Below are positions 53,794 to 63,000 of a stretch of DNA of 64,000 bases, in pieces; the stretch's first letter is position 1; every line of letters begins with the position of its first letter. Made by a program: the position numbers and the translations under genes. The DNA comes from Nematocida ironsii (Eukaryota; Microsporidia): the NCBI GenBank assembly GCA_001642415.1, contig LTDK01000160.1, positions 59,535 to 123,534 on the forward strand, given 5' to 3'. The notes under the pieces are model-generated. The model saw only the letters and a list, made by a program, of their open reading frames with translations, had not been told where the DNA came from and made no database searches.

Positions 53794-54516
53794 ATGTTAT
53801 CTAAAAAAGGAGTTATAGCTTTGTGGATTTTTATAATAACTTGTCTAGTAATAATCGCATGGGCAACATTTCAGTATATAGAAAAGATAAGCCCTAGTTC
53901 CTCAAAAACCACATCTACATCAAGCACAGAATTCGGCCAGGCAGAAAATAATTTAATTAGTTCAATGAATGACTCGACAGAGAATGCAATAGAAAGTGAG
54001 GCGGATAAAGAGAAAAATAAAAAATTAGATGACACAGCATCTTCCATAAAAAAATCCGAATTAAAATTGAAGAAAAATAGTGTTGTAAAAAAAGACAGCA
54101 CAACCAGTTCGGTTTCCGCCATAGATGCACATGAAGAAATACAAATCGTGGAAAACGGACTTTACAAAAAAAATGAAATTCCTAGTAAGATTACAAACTC
54201 TACTGTAGAATTTGGTAAAGGTGGCTGTAGAATTACTAAAAACAATCCTACTAGCATTGCAGGCAGCGGTACATATCATTCTAAGTCTATTGGAATACAG
54301 CCAAATCCTAGGACTGGCTACTATGACTTATCATCATCAGACAGTGATGAGCCACAGAGTAATCCATCAATTACAAGAAGGAAAAAGAATAATACAAATA
54401 CATCAGGTCGCTCTATGCATATTCAAGAGGGGATTTATATGAATGGTCAATTTAATGGAATTGGGCATATCTGTGAGCCAACGTGCAAACATAATGTCGG
54501 GCGCGGCAAGCCATGA
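53794..54516 (+). CDS. Orphan signal-anchor protein
   Basis: The 240-residue product starts with MLSKKG and a hydrophobic helix (about 7-29, VIALWIFIITCLVIIAWATF), a signal peptide or type II anchor. A Ser/Thr/Lys-rich region follows (30-120). The C-terminal half is rich in Gly, Asn and polar residues and has three or four cysteines (GGCRIT, HICEPTCKHNVG). The final CxxxC with His might bind metal or form a disulphide. No family is recognised. It sits in a gene-poor AT-rich stretch with a second small anchor protein 0.8 kb away, which fits fast-evolving secreted or surface proteins. Confidence 0.6.
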   Translation: MLSKKGVIALWIFIITCLVIIAWATFQYIEKISPSSSKTTSTSSTEFGQAENNLISSMNDSTENAIESEADKEKNKKLDDTASSIKKSELKLKKNSVVKKDSTTSSVSAIDAHEEIQIVENGLYKKNEIPSKITNSTVEFGKGGCRITKNNPTSIAGSGTYHSKSIGIQPNPRTGYYDLSSSDSDEPQSNPSITRRKKNNTNTSGRSMHIQEGIYMNGQFNGIGHICEPTCKHNVGRGKP

Positions 54517-55293
54517 TTCTTTAATTGTAGTTAATGCATAAGAATCCTATGTATCTTATTTCTCTTAGCAGCAATAAAATTTCAAAATACAACAACTTAT
54601 TTATTTTGTGTTTCCAGCAAATTAAACAAAGATAAACTCTTATTAACTAGTTATTAATATATAGCTGATTGTCGATATTTTGAAGTACATACATGGCTAT
54701 GGGCACAAAATAATATATATAATAGCATTTAAAATATTGCAACCCGAAATATTTATCGTTTATTGAATTTATGTGACAAGAATGCAGTAACCATTTAAGT
54801 GGCTATTAACAAACAAATTAGCATGCTACAGCACGCCAGATGAAAATACATTAGAATGTTTTGAGAGCACACTGTAGAGGCTAAACATAAACAACTTTTC
54901 ACAATGTATTAATTTCGAGTTATATATTAACGAAATACTCGTGAAATTTAAATCGGTTTGTTTAATATATAGGATACTACTTTTTTAAATATCAACTGTT
55001 GTATGCTAAGATTAACATCATAGAAATAGTATGAGTTAATTAATTAATTAAATTAACTAATATTCATATATTATATACATTAATTAGATTTAATTACAAT
55101 AGAATCTAATAAGGTTAAATGAATTATTATACCTTTAAAAAGGATAAGTTAAATTAATCTATTTAAGGTATAAATACAAATCTAAAATTAAATAAATCTC
55201 AGGGGTTAAGAACGCCTTTTCCCAAGAAAACAACTTCAACTTCAACTTTAATCTAATCTATTTCTATTTATAATTTTTGCAAAATCTAAAAAA
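54517..55293. other. AT-rich intergenic region with simple repeats
   Basis: About 780 bp. It has an AACCCGAAATAT element at 54741-54752, a TTAATTAATTAATTAA run near 55036 and a 9-bp inverted repeat (TTATACCTT at 55127-55135, AAGGTATAA at 55165-55173). A doubled AACTTCAACTTCAAC lies near 55230, just before the small orphan. Confidence 0.55.
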
Positions 55294-55554
55294 ATGAATT
55301 CAGCAGCAATGAAAATAGTCCTAGGAATAAGTGTTATAGGTGTTGTGGTCATAGCAGGAACACTACTGTCAAAAAGATACCTTTTAAACGAAAAAAGCAC
55401 CCTGCAAAGAAGTGAGGGCCTAGATGTTCAAAAATTGAATTTGGCCAGTGATTCTAATAAAGATAAAGAAAATGCTAAAGAATCTGAATCAGAAATAGTA
55501 AATGTGACGGAATCAATTCCCATCATAGCAAAAAACGATACTCCTTTTGACTAA
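55294..55554 (+). CDS. Small signal-anchor orphan
   Basis: The 86-residue protein has an N-terminal hydrophobic helix (about 6-24, MKIVLGISVIGVVVIAGTLL) and then a hydrophilic 60-residue domain rich in Ser, Asp, Glu and Lys. There are no cysteines after the anchor and no recognised motif. It has the same build as the protein at 53794 and the one at 80, and a tidy anchor followed by a charged tail supports a real gene. Function unknown; possibly secreted or exposed. Confidence 0.5.
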   Translation: MNSAAMKIVLGISVIGVVVIAGTLLSKRYLLNEKSTLQRSEGLDVQKLNLASDSNKDKENAKESESEIVNVTESIPIIAKNDTPFD

Positions 55555-56438
55555 GTGCTTCAACTAAATGTTATATGTTTAACCCGAAAGAAATCAGTTC
55601 ATGGTGTGAAGTTTAATAAACAATATTTATTAACAGTTATTTTTTGACATTTAAGTAGTATGTATAATAAAATACTACTTAACATTAACCAGGCAGCATA
55701 TTCTTTTTATAGAATTATTTTTTATGATTAGTTATTATTAGAGTTTACAATTTATTTAGTTGCTAGCTTGTATTTATAATTTGTAGCTTTGAACCTTCTA
55801 GTTTAACATTCTTTTTCCTAAACCACTACTTGGTGGTATAATTTAATTTTAAGCTTAAACAGTCATTTTGAATCTATGTGTAAGCACTGCTAACATAGCA
55901 ATCGTACACACCGATTTAAGCATTTTTATGTTATCATAAGTATAAAACAATTAAATCGTTAGAAATTCAATCCATTGTTTATGCCACCACTGCACAGCGT
56001 GTATTATAAAGGAGTTTAACAATAAACCAGAAATATGTGCATATAATTTTATTTAAAGCATTTCTAGAATAAAGACTTTACAAATTTTTATTAAAATTTT
56101 AAATTAAAACATTAACTATTGATTATAAACATATAACATATTATATATTCTCTTTTCTAGAAATATCATAAATTTATTAGTATTACCATCCTGTGTTTTA
56201 AGATATAAGTTACAATAATATTGAGTTAAAAATTAGAAACAATTTGCCTGTAAATGTTTGCAGTGTAGATTATATATTTATGTGAAGTCCCGGTATAGAC
56301 AATGATTAATTCATACACGGATAATTAAAACTTTTAATTTTTGGTTATTAATCCTTTTATGGACAAATGAATATGATTAAGAGTGGAAAATTAATTAATT
56401 TCGGGTTATTTATACAGAATTTCTTTTATTTGTAAAAT
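55555..56438. other. Long AT-rich intergenic region, no gene seen
   Basis: About 880 bp. An AACCCGAAAG element lies at 55581-55590 just after the small orphan. AATTTCGGGTTATTTATACAG spans 56397-56417 and ends 21 bp before the cysteinyl-tRNA synthetase ATG. Confidence 0.55.
56397..56417 (+). promoter_or_regulatory. TTTCGGGTTAT element directly upstream of CARS
   Basis: AATTTCGGGTTATTTATAC, the best-conserved form of the recurrent element, stands about 20-40 bp before the ATG at 56439. No other TATA-like box is nearer, so it is the likeliest promoter signal for this gene. Function inferred from position and recurrence. Confidence 0.45.
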
Positions 56439-58025
56439 ATGTCAGGCAGAACTGTAGAAGGGACAAGAAGCCAAAATAAGCTTAAAATATACAACACAAT
56501 AACAAAGCAGAAGGAAGAATTGAAAATAGAAGGGTTCTTCTTTAAATGGTACACGTGTGGTCCAACAGTATACGACTCGGCACACATTGGGCATGCTCGT
56601 AGTTACATTACACTTGATATAATTAGAAAAACATTGGAGCGATACTTTGGGTATAATATAACATATATAATGAACATAACAGATATTGACGATAAAATAA
56701 TAGTCAAAGCAAATGAGTTCTTAAACAACCTTCCAAAAGATATAAGCGAAGAATTTAATAAACTTTCAATTAAACTAGCAGAGGATACAGAGGAGCAGAA
56801 AAGAATTCATATGGCAACTAGGGCAGTCAGCAGAAAGTTTGAAAAGGAGTTCTTTGAGGACATGGCTGCACTTGGGGTCGATCTTCCTAATTATACAACA
56901 CGGGTTAGCGACTATGTAGATGAAATAATTAAATTCATTATAGGAATAGAGGAAAGAGGGTATGCTTATGAGAGTGAAGGGTCTGTATACTTTGATGTAC
57001 AGAAGTACAAAGAGGCATACAAGTATCCGCTGATGTGCAGTGCATTCACCCAAGAAGACCAGCAGAATCTTTTAGAGGAGGGAGAAGGTAAGCTAACAGT
57101 AGGGCAGAAGAATAGAAAGGAAGACTTTGTGTTGTGGAAGGCCAGCAAGAAAGGAGAGCCAGCGTGGGCATCCAAATGGGGCGCAGGCAGGCCAGGGTGG
57201 CATATAGAATGCAGTGCAATGGCATCAAACATAGCTGGAGGGCGCATTGATATGCACTCTGGTGGGATTGATTTGATGTTCCCACATCATGACAATGAAA
57301 TTGCACAGTCTGAAGGGTATGGGCTGAACAACTGGGTTGGACACTTTTTGCACACGGGGCATCTCCACATTGAGGGAATGAAAATGAGTAAAAGTCTAAA
57401 GAACTTCATTAAGGTAGACGAGCTTTTAAAGAAGGGAACAGCAAGAGAGCTGAGACTGATGTTTATTCTTCAGCGATACAGCGGTCCAATGACGTACAAT
57501 GAAGAAAGTCTGGAAAGAGCAAAGGTGATGGACAAGAAAATATTCAGATACATTTCACTGCACGCTGCATGCACAAAAACAGACTCTATTAATGCGGTTC
57601 ATCCGTTCACTGAGGCAGAGAAAAGCATTATGGAGGAGTTTGAGAATACTGCAATGGAAATAGACAAGGCTATCAAAGATGACTTCAATTTCCCAAAGGC
57701 ACTAAAGCTTGCTGTCGAGCTAGCTGGTATGGAGACAAAGACTAATGTTAAAGAGATCCATCAGCAAATTGCTATGTACTTAAGAAGGCTTATGCATAGC
57801 ATAGGGCTAGAAGCAGAGGAAGAAGCCAGCACATCTGATCAAACAGACCTTATAGAATTAATTAGCTCATTTAGAAATAAGATAAGAGATCTGACTAAAT
57901 CATCATCTGATAAAAAAGCATACTTCGAAGCATGCGATGCTGTCCGAAAAGAGATGGAAGAAAAAGGGTTTGTGATTGAAGATGGAAATGGTCAGGCAGC
58001 ATCTTCTCTTCGAAAAAAGTGCTAG
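56439..58025 (+). CDS. CARS: Cysteinyl-tRNA synthetase
   Basis: This class I synthetase charges tRNA-Cys in the cytosol. The 528 residues carry CGPTVYDSAHIGHARSY with Cys40 and the HIGH motif (49-52), and then TDIDDKI. The remaining zinc ligands lie in GWHIECSAM (about residue 260) and HHDNE (about 283), and KMSKSLKNF at about 319. The eukaryotic insertions of animal and yeast enzymes (about 750 residues) are missing, giving a near-bacterial length. The sequence in between (FFEDMAALGVDLPNY) is of eukaryotic type. It converges on eIF5 with 36 bp between the stop codons. Confidence 0.95.
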   Translation: MSGRTVEGTRSQNKLKIYNTITKQKEELKIEGFFFKWYTCGPTVYDSAHIGHARSYITLDIIRKTLERYFGYNITYIMNITDIDDKIIVKANEFLNNLPKDISEEFNKLSIKLAEDTEEQKRIHMATRAVSRKFEKEFFEDMAALGVDLPNYTTRVSDYVDEIIKFIIGIEERGYAYESEGSVYFDVQKYKEAYKYPLMCSAFTQEDQQNLLEEGEGKLTVGQKNRKEDFVLWKASKKGEPAWASKWGAGRPGWHIECSAMASNIAGGRIDMHSGGIDLMFPHHDNEIAQSEGYGLNNWVGHFLHTGHLHIEGMKMSKSLKNFIKVDELLKKGTARELRLMFILQRYSGPMTYNEESLERAKVMDKKIFRYISLHAACTKTDSINAVHPFTEAEKSIMEEFENTAMEIDKAIKDDFNFPKALKLAVELAGMETKTNVKEIHQQIAMYLRRLMHSIGLEAEEEASTSDQTDLIELISSFRNKIRDLTKSSSDKKAYFEACDAVRKEMEEKGFVIEDGNGQAASSLRKKC

Positions 58026-58061
58026 GTGCACTATAAACACTAAAATAAATTTTGGGTTTAT
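58026..58061. terminator. Shared poly(A) signal region between convergent CARS and eIF5
   Basis: The 36 bp between the two stop codons contain AATAAA for the plus strand and, about 10 bp further, TTTATT (AATAAA on the minus strand). The two mRNAs therefore probably overlap at their 3' ends. Role inferred from the hexamers. Confidence 0.5.
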
Positions 58062-58589
58062 TTACTTTCCAAATGCATAGTCTACTTCAAAATCATCCAT
58101 TTCTTCAAAGTCCTGTGGCTCTAGTCGGTCTGACTCGGCTTTGTCTGGAAGTTCTTTGAGAAGTATTTTCCCCAGCTTGTTTTGGGTTTTTATCGTATTT
58201 ATTTTCCCACAGGCCTTGCATCTTTGTTGGATGTGCTTTCTATTTGCATCAGTGAATAAAACAGTTTCTGGATTTCTTTCGCATGATTTACAAAGTATGA
58301 ACTCTTCTATAAATTTGAATATGCATGCCTGGACCTTCTCTGCTGTATGAGACCCATTTATAATGTATTTTGCATTTACTTCGTCTACGCTTGAAAGAGT
58401 TCCTAAATCATACGACAAGTACTTTGTAATGTGTTTTGGGTCTCTGTCCAGACTTCTGGCGATTTCTTCTATATTTACCAAAACTGTCTTTATTCCATTC
58501 CCACGGCCTTCTATCTTCACTTCTATCTCTGGCATTTTATACCGATAAAATGCATCTTCTGAGTTACGATCGATGTTAATGGCCTTCAT
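58062..58589 (-). CDS. TIF5: eIF5 reduced to its N-terminal GAP domain
   Basis: eIF5 is the GTPase-activating protein for eIF2 in start-codon selection. The 175 residues open INIDRNSEDAFYRYKMPEIE with VEGKGNGIKT-like KIEGRGNGIKTVLVNI and the DPKHITKYLSYDLGTLSSVDE block. The C4 zinc ribbon, CKSCERNPETVLF ... CKACG, follows. The N-terminal tail and catalytic Arg region are present (Arg near position 8; Arg near 16). Yeast Tif5 has 405 residues, and here the C-terminal HEAT/W2 domain that contacts eIF2-beta, eIF1 and eIF3c is absent. Only a short acidic tail (EPQDFEEMDDFEVDY) remains. eIF2-beta, at 30.3 kb, shares this fold but lacks the DAFYRYKMP start. Confidence 0.93.
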   Translation of the reverse strand: MKAINIDRNSEDAFYRYKMPEIEVKIEGRGNGIKTVLVNIEEIARSLDRDPKHITKYLSYDLGTLSSVDEVNAKYIINGSHTAEKVQACIFKFIEEFILCKSCERNPETVLFTDANRKHIQQRCKACGKINTIKTQNKLGKILLKELPDKAESDRLEPQDFEEMDDFEVDYAFGK

Positions 58590-59615
58590 TCAAATTAAAA
58601 AAATGCGGGCCATGTATACTGAAAGAATATTATTACATGTAAGACATAAAATTCAGAAAATTTACAAGTAATATGCTTCTATTACATTTAAAGATATTTC
58701 AGAGCATTTCGGGTTATATCGGGCTATCCTCTTTTATAACATAAGATAATCTATTTTATTATTTGTTGTAGATTTTCTGAATTTTTAGCTGTTTCACTGC
58801 ATTCTAGCCCCACCAGAAGAATTTATTAAAAATATTCAGAAAATTTACCAGAAAAGAGATAGAGAGAAAAACCCATTAGGTACAATGCATTTTATGTAGT
58901 TATATAATATCTATGTTTGGGGATTTACTTTAGATTAAGTAAATTCTAACTATTGCTGATTTTACAATTTATTAGTGCTATTCTCGTATATTATTTTTTT
59001 TATTAATTTCGAATTAAATACTTTGGCTCGTTATTTTTATTACTATGCAAGCCTGAATTGATTAAACAGCTATTTGATTATGTTCACTAAATTCCGGGTA
59101 ATATAAAAACAGCAGAAATTATAAATTCTTTCATTTTTTGATAAAAGGCATGATGTACACCTGAAAACAACTCTAGAATTGATATATTTCTAAGAGAAAG
59201 AGTTAAAACAGAGTATTCGAGCAGAGTTGGAACTTTGTTATTAAAAACACCATGTATTATTATATCTCTATTAATTTTGACAGTGGTATATTATAAGTCA
59301 TCCCATTCTACTTTTGCTTCAATCATGTATGAGTGCACAATAAATGATGTGAACGAAATAAAGCAATAATAACCCGAAAATACTCCTTTAAATCTAATAA
59401 AACCATACATAAACAACAAGCTAGTACACGTGTTTGGCAAGAGACTCTTAAGTCGGGATGTAGCCCAAAATGCATAAAACAAATAATGGAATGTGTGTAT
59501 ACACTAAGTTGATTGGCTCACTATTTTTAGAGTTGTGCATAAAGCGATTAGAATAATTATACGCGCATGTCAAGAACTTCAATATTCTAATATACCGCGG
59601 ATTTAGTAATACAAA
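58590..59615. other. Intergenic flank of the retrotransposon, no gene seen
   Basis: About 1 kb AT-rich. CATTTCGGGTTATATCGGGCTATCC at 58706-58730 holds two successive recurrent cores, 117 bp upstream of eIF5. AACCCGAAAATAC lies at 59371. A minus-strand frame running out of the LTR (59448-59663) is listed separately. Confidence 0.55.
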
Positions 59616-59663
59616 TAGCTGGTTTTTCCCTCTTCCTCGTAAGTGTGAACTCTTATTTGTCAT
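59448..59663 (-). other. Chimeric frame: gag start from the LTR running into flanking DNA
   Basis: The first 16 codons (MTNKSSHLRGRGKNQL) are identical to the gag-pol start because they lie within the repeated LTR segment. The next 55 codons are unrelated flanking sequence. With the LTR's TATA box 34 bp upstream, the 3' LTR could drive a short chimeric transcript and peptide. I see no evidence that the peptide is functional. Confidence 0.5.
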
Positions 59664-60018
59664 AACTAAAACTCTCTTTATTAAAAACCGGAAACTCTTA
59701 TATAGTTTCTGTCTCCATCATTTATGATCGTTACTCACGTATTCGTATCACAAATGATGTATACTCATATATTACCATCACGCTAACTGTTCCATTGCTT
59801 ATAAAGATACAATGTCACCGATGAGGCGCGTATGGTCTCCGTGTGCCCACAGAGAACCAACATCCCCGCCGCCACTCTCATCCTTACCGGGATGATTGTT
59901 TCGAAGATACTTGGGTGCCCCCAAATATAAGCGGCTCCCATCGGTGTGGCTCTGAAGTGTAGGTGTTCACACGCAGCTACATCACCCGTGAGTCTGGAGT
60001 TTCCAGACTCTTCTTCTA
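59616..60018 (-). repeat. 3' LTR of Ty3/gypsy element (right edge estimated)
   Basis: Positions 59616-59710 are identical over 95 bp to 63906-64000, defining the outer edge of the LTR. The inner edge is estimated at 60018. On the minus strand a polypurine tract (GAGAAGGGGGG, plus-strand 60021-60031) precedes it and the LTR would read TAG...CTA. A TATA box (TATATAAG, minus strand, 59697-59704), an AATAAA (59677-59682) and the first 16 codons of gag are inside. The stem-loop GAGTCTGGA-gtt-TCCAGACTC lies near 59990-60010. Confidence 0.7.
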
Positions 60019-60044
60019 TGCCCCCCTTCTCACAAATTCTATTC

Positions 60045-63000
60045 TCAATATCTTTCCTCATGGTGATCCTGCCATTCCTGCAATGGTATTCCTATCTCGT
60101 TCCGAGTTATAAACTCCTCTTCCCTTATCTTTAAAACCTTCAACTGATTTCTATTACGCACCAGAATCTTACCTTTCTCGGGCATTACCTCGTAGGAGTG
60201 AGGCCCCGCTTGTCCAACTATCTGACCTACGCGTTCAAAATGCTTATCATCCTTCTGACGTATGTCCTTTCTTATTAAAACTTGTGTCCCCTCCGCGAGG
60301 CGCGGTTCGGTGGTCTTTCCGAACTCTCGCTTGTACCTCTCGATGGCCTGTGTCACCATCCCACGGTTCTCGGGCTTCGAGGCTAGCTCCGGCGACGTCC
60401 CAATTGCTCGATGCACCTTCTGGTTGTACGCCCTAGTCACTCTCTTCAACTTCTGCCTGACTGTGCCCTTAGTTCGATTGAGGCTATCTCGTAAGGTTCG
60501 GATCAATCGTTCGACACGGCCTGTGCCCTCATGAAAGTATGGTGGCCGGTAACCCACTTCCACCCCATGCTTGCGTAACCACAGTTTGACCTGCGCATTA
60601 GCAAATTCCTTCCCATTGTCACAAAGTAACTTCTGGAAAGGGAACGTTCCGTATACAGATTCAAGACACGCTACAATATTCTTGGCTTCCTTGTTCTTTA
60701 GCTCAAAGGTAAACGCCATCCTAGAATAGTAGTCCACAGCAACAAAAATATACCTTCTCTGATATTCCATAAGATCAATACCTACCAGTTCTCCTGGATC
60801 CTGAGTATCTATATATTCATTATGCTTCATAAACTGGTTATCTCTTTCCAAACATACTCGGCATTTCCTCAATATCCTTACTAGTTCCCTCGCGGATACC
60901 AAGACACCTTTCTCTTTCAAGTCATCCCTAATCATCTTTCTATGGCCAAACTCTTCATGCCAAGACAAGATATCCTCTTCCCATGCTCCTCCAGCATCTT
61001 GCCAACCTTGGCGTCCCAGGGCATCCCGGCGCATCTCCTCGCTGCCCTCATTGCAGTGTCTAGGGAGGACATCAAGAGTCGCCGCCACTCTTGACGCATT
61101 ACCATCCGAAGGATCCAACACCTTCTTTCCATTTACTTCACTTGGGTTACCCAAATCTCTTGAAGTTCCCTCATACATCCTGGATAATCCATCAGGAATT
61201 ACCATATCCTCCCCCCTCCTATATTTCGGAGTAAACTGGAAACTTTCCAAAGCTTGCATCCACCTTGCAATCCTCTCATTGCCAAATTCTTGATCCTTCT
61301 TTGTAAAAAATGCCTCTATCGCCTTATGATCCGTAACCACGTCAAATTCGACTCCTAGTAAATATTGCTTACATCTTCCCATTGCCCATACAATTGCGTA
61401 CAACTCTCTCTCTGTAATCGTATATCTCTGTTGTGTGGGAGTCAATCGCATTGAAAAGAAACCTATAGTACTATCTTCCTGCCTCAATACCGCTCCTACT
61501 CCGGTACTGGACGCATCAGTTTCTAATGTAAACTTCTTCCTTGGATCAGGCATCGTAGCAGCAATAATCTTGCTCACAGCTACTTTCAAATTCTCAAAAG
61601 CTTCTTGATGCTTATCATTCCATACAAACTTTCTTCCTTTACTCGTGAACTCATTAAGGGGCGCCTTTAATTCCGATAGATTATAAATATGTCTCCCCAT
61701 ATAGTTTACCTTTCCCAAAAAACTTCTTACCTGTTTCGGCGTTTGTGGAACCGGTATCTTCATGACCTCTGTTATCCTATCATCCATGGGTTTAATCTTG
61801 TTCATCCACATTGTATGTCCTAAAAATCTGATTTCTTTATATGCCAACCTAACTTTCTCCCAGTTAACTTCCATCCCATGTGCCTTTAATATTCCTAAGA
61901 CTCTTCTTAGGATTTCCACATGCTCCTCATAGCTTTCGGTTGCTATCAAAATATCATCTATGTAGACTTTCACGTTACCAGTTTCCAATTCCTCCTTCAG
62001 CATTTTATCCATTATCCTTTGAAATATCGCTGGAGAATTCTTATATCCCATAGGTAATACCTTCATCCTAAAGAACCTATTTCCAATCTTACACGTGGTC
62101 TTCTGTCTATCTATCTCCCTCAAAGGCACTCTGAAAAATCCGTTAGCTATGTCCAAAACTGAGAAAATCCTTTTCCCATATAATCCATCAAAAATACTCT
62201 GAACATCGGGTAGTGGGTAGTTGTCTTGTTCCACTAACTCATTCAACCTTCTATAGTCCAGACAAAATCTCCAAGTCCCATTCGGTTTTCTTGCTAGCCT
62301 AATCGGTATAAGCCATTTACTTGCTTGAGTTTCTTCCATGAATCCTTCTTTGATAAAATCTAACACTAGCTTCTTAGCTTTCTCTAAATTATGATTCGGC
62401 ATGAATCTGTATTCACTTGCAAATTTCCCAGGCGGAGTATTAATCTCAGCAACTTCTACCTGTTGTGTCGGCTGTATCCTGGCTATAGCTGCCTCCAGAC
62501 TCTTATAGTCTTCTTTAGTCATTAAGCTTTCCCTGGAGATCCCCTCTATTTGTTCTGGGTTCTCATTCTCTAGAATCTCCTCAATGTTCCTTACTACATT
62601 TTCCGACGGCTTCATCCTAGTGGCAGTGTAGAATACGCCAGCTCTGTCTTGGCTTTGGGGAAGCTGCACCAAGAAAATTCTCAGTTCCTCTAAAGTGGGG
62701 TTTCCCAATATCATGGTTCCATGGAAGTCTTTCCCTATATATACTTTAGCCGGTATCTGATTGCTGTTGCCTACAACAATATCTGCCAAAACATAATTTT
62801 CACAAATTAAATCCTGTGGGCCAGCCGTGCTGATGACCTTCTGTGTTGGGCGAGGGGTAAGTACTACTCCCTTTCCTCTTAGTAGATTGAAATCTTCCCA
62901 TGACATTAAATTAATCTCTGCTCCTGTGTCACACAGCGCTGGAAGGTGCACCCCTTGTATCTGGGCTGTAGTATAGCTTGAGGCGCCCTCTGGATTTCCT

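Noticed and set aside
59783..60061. A 92-codon minus-strand frame overlapping the gag-pol end and 3' LTR
   Set aside because: It has no Gag, Pol or Env-like features and is explained by the polypurine tract and LTR sequence.
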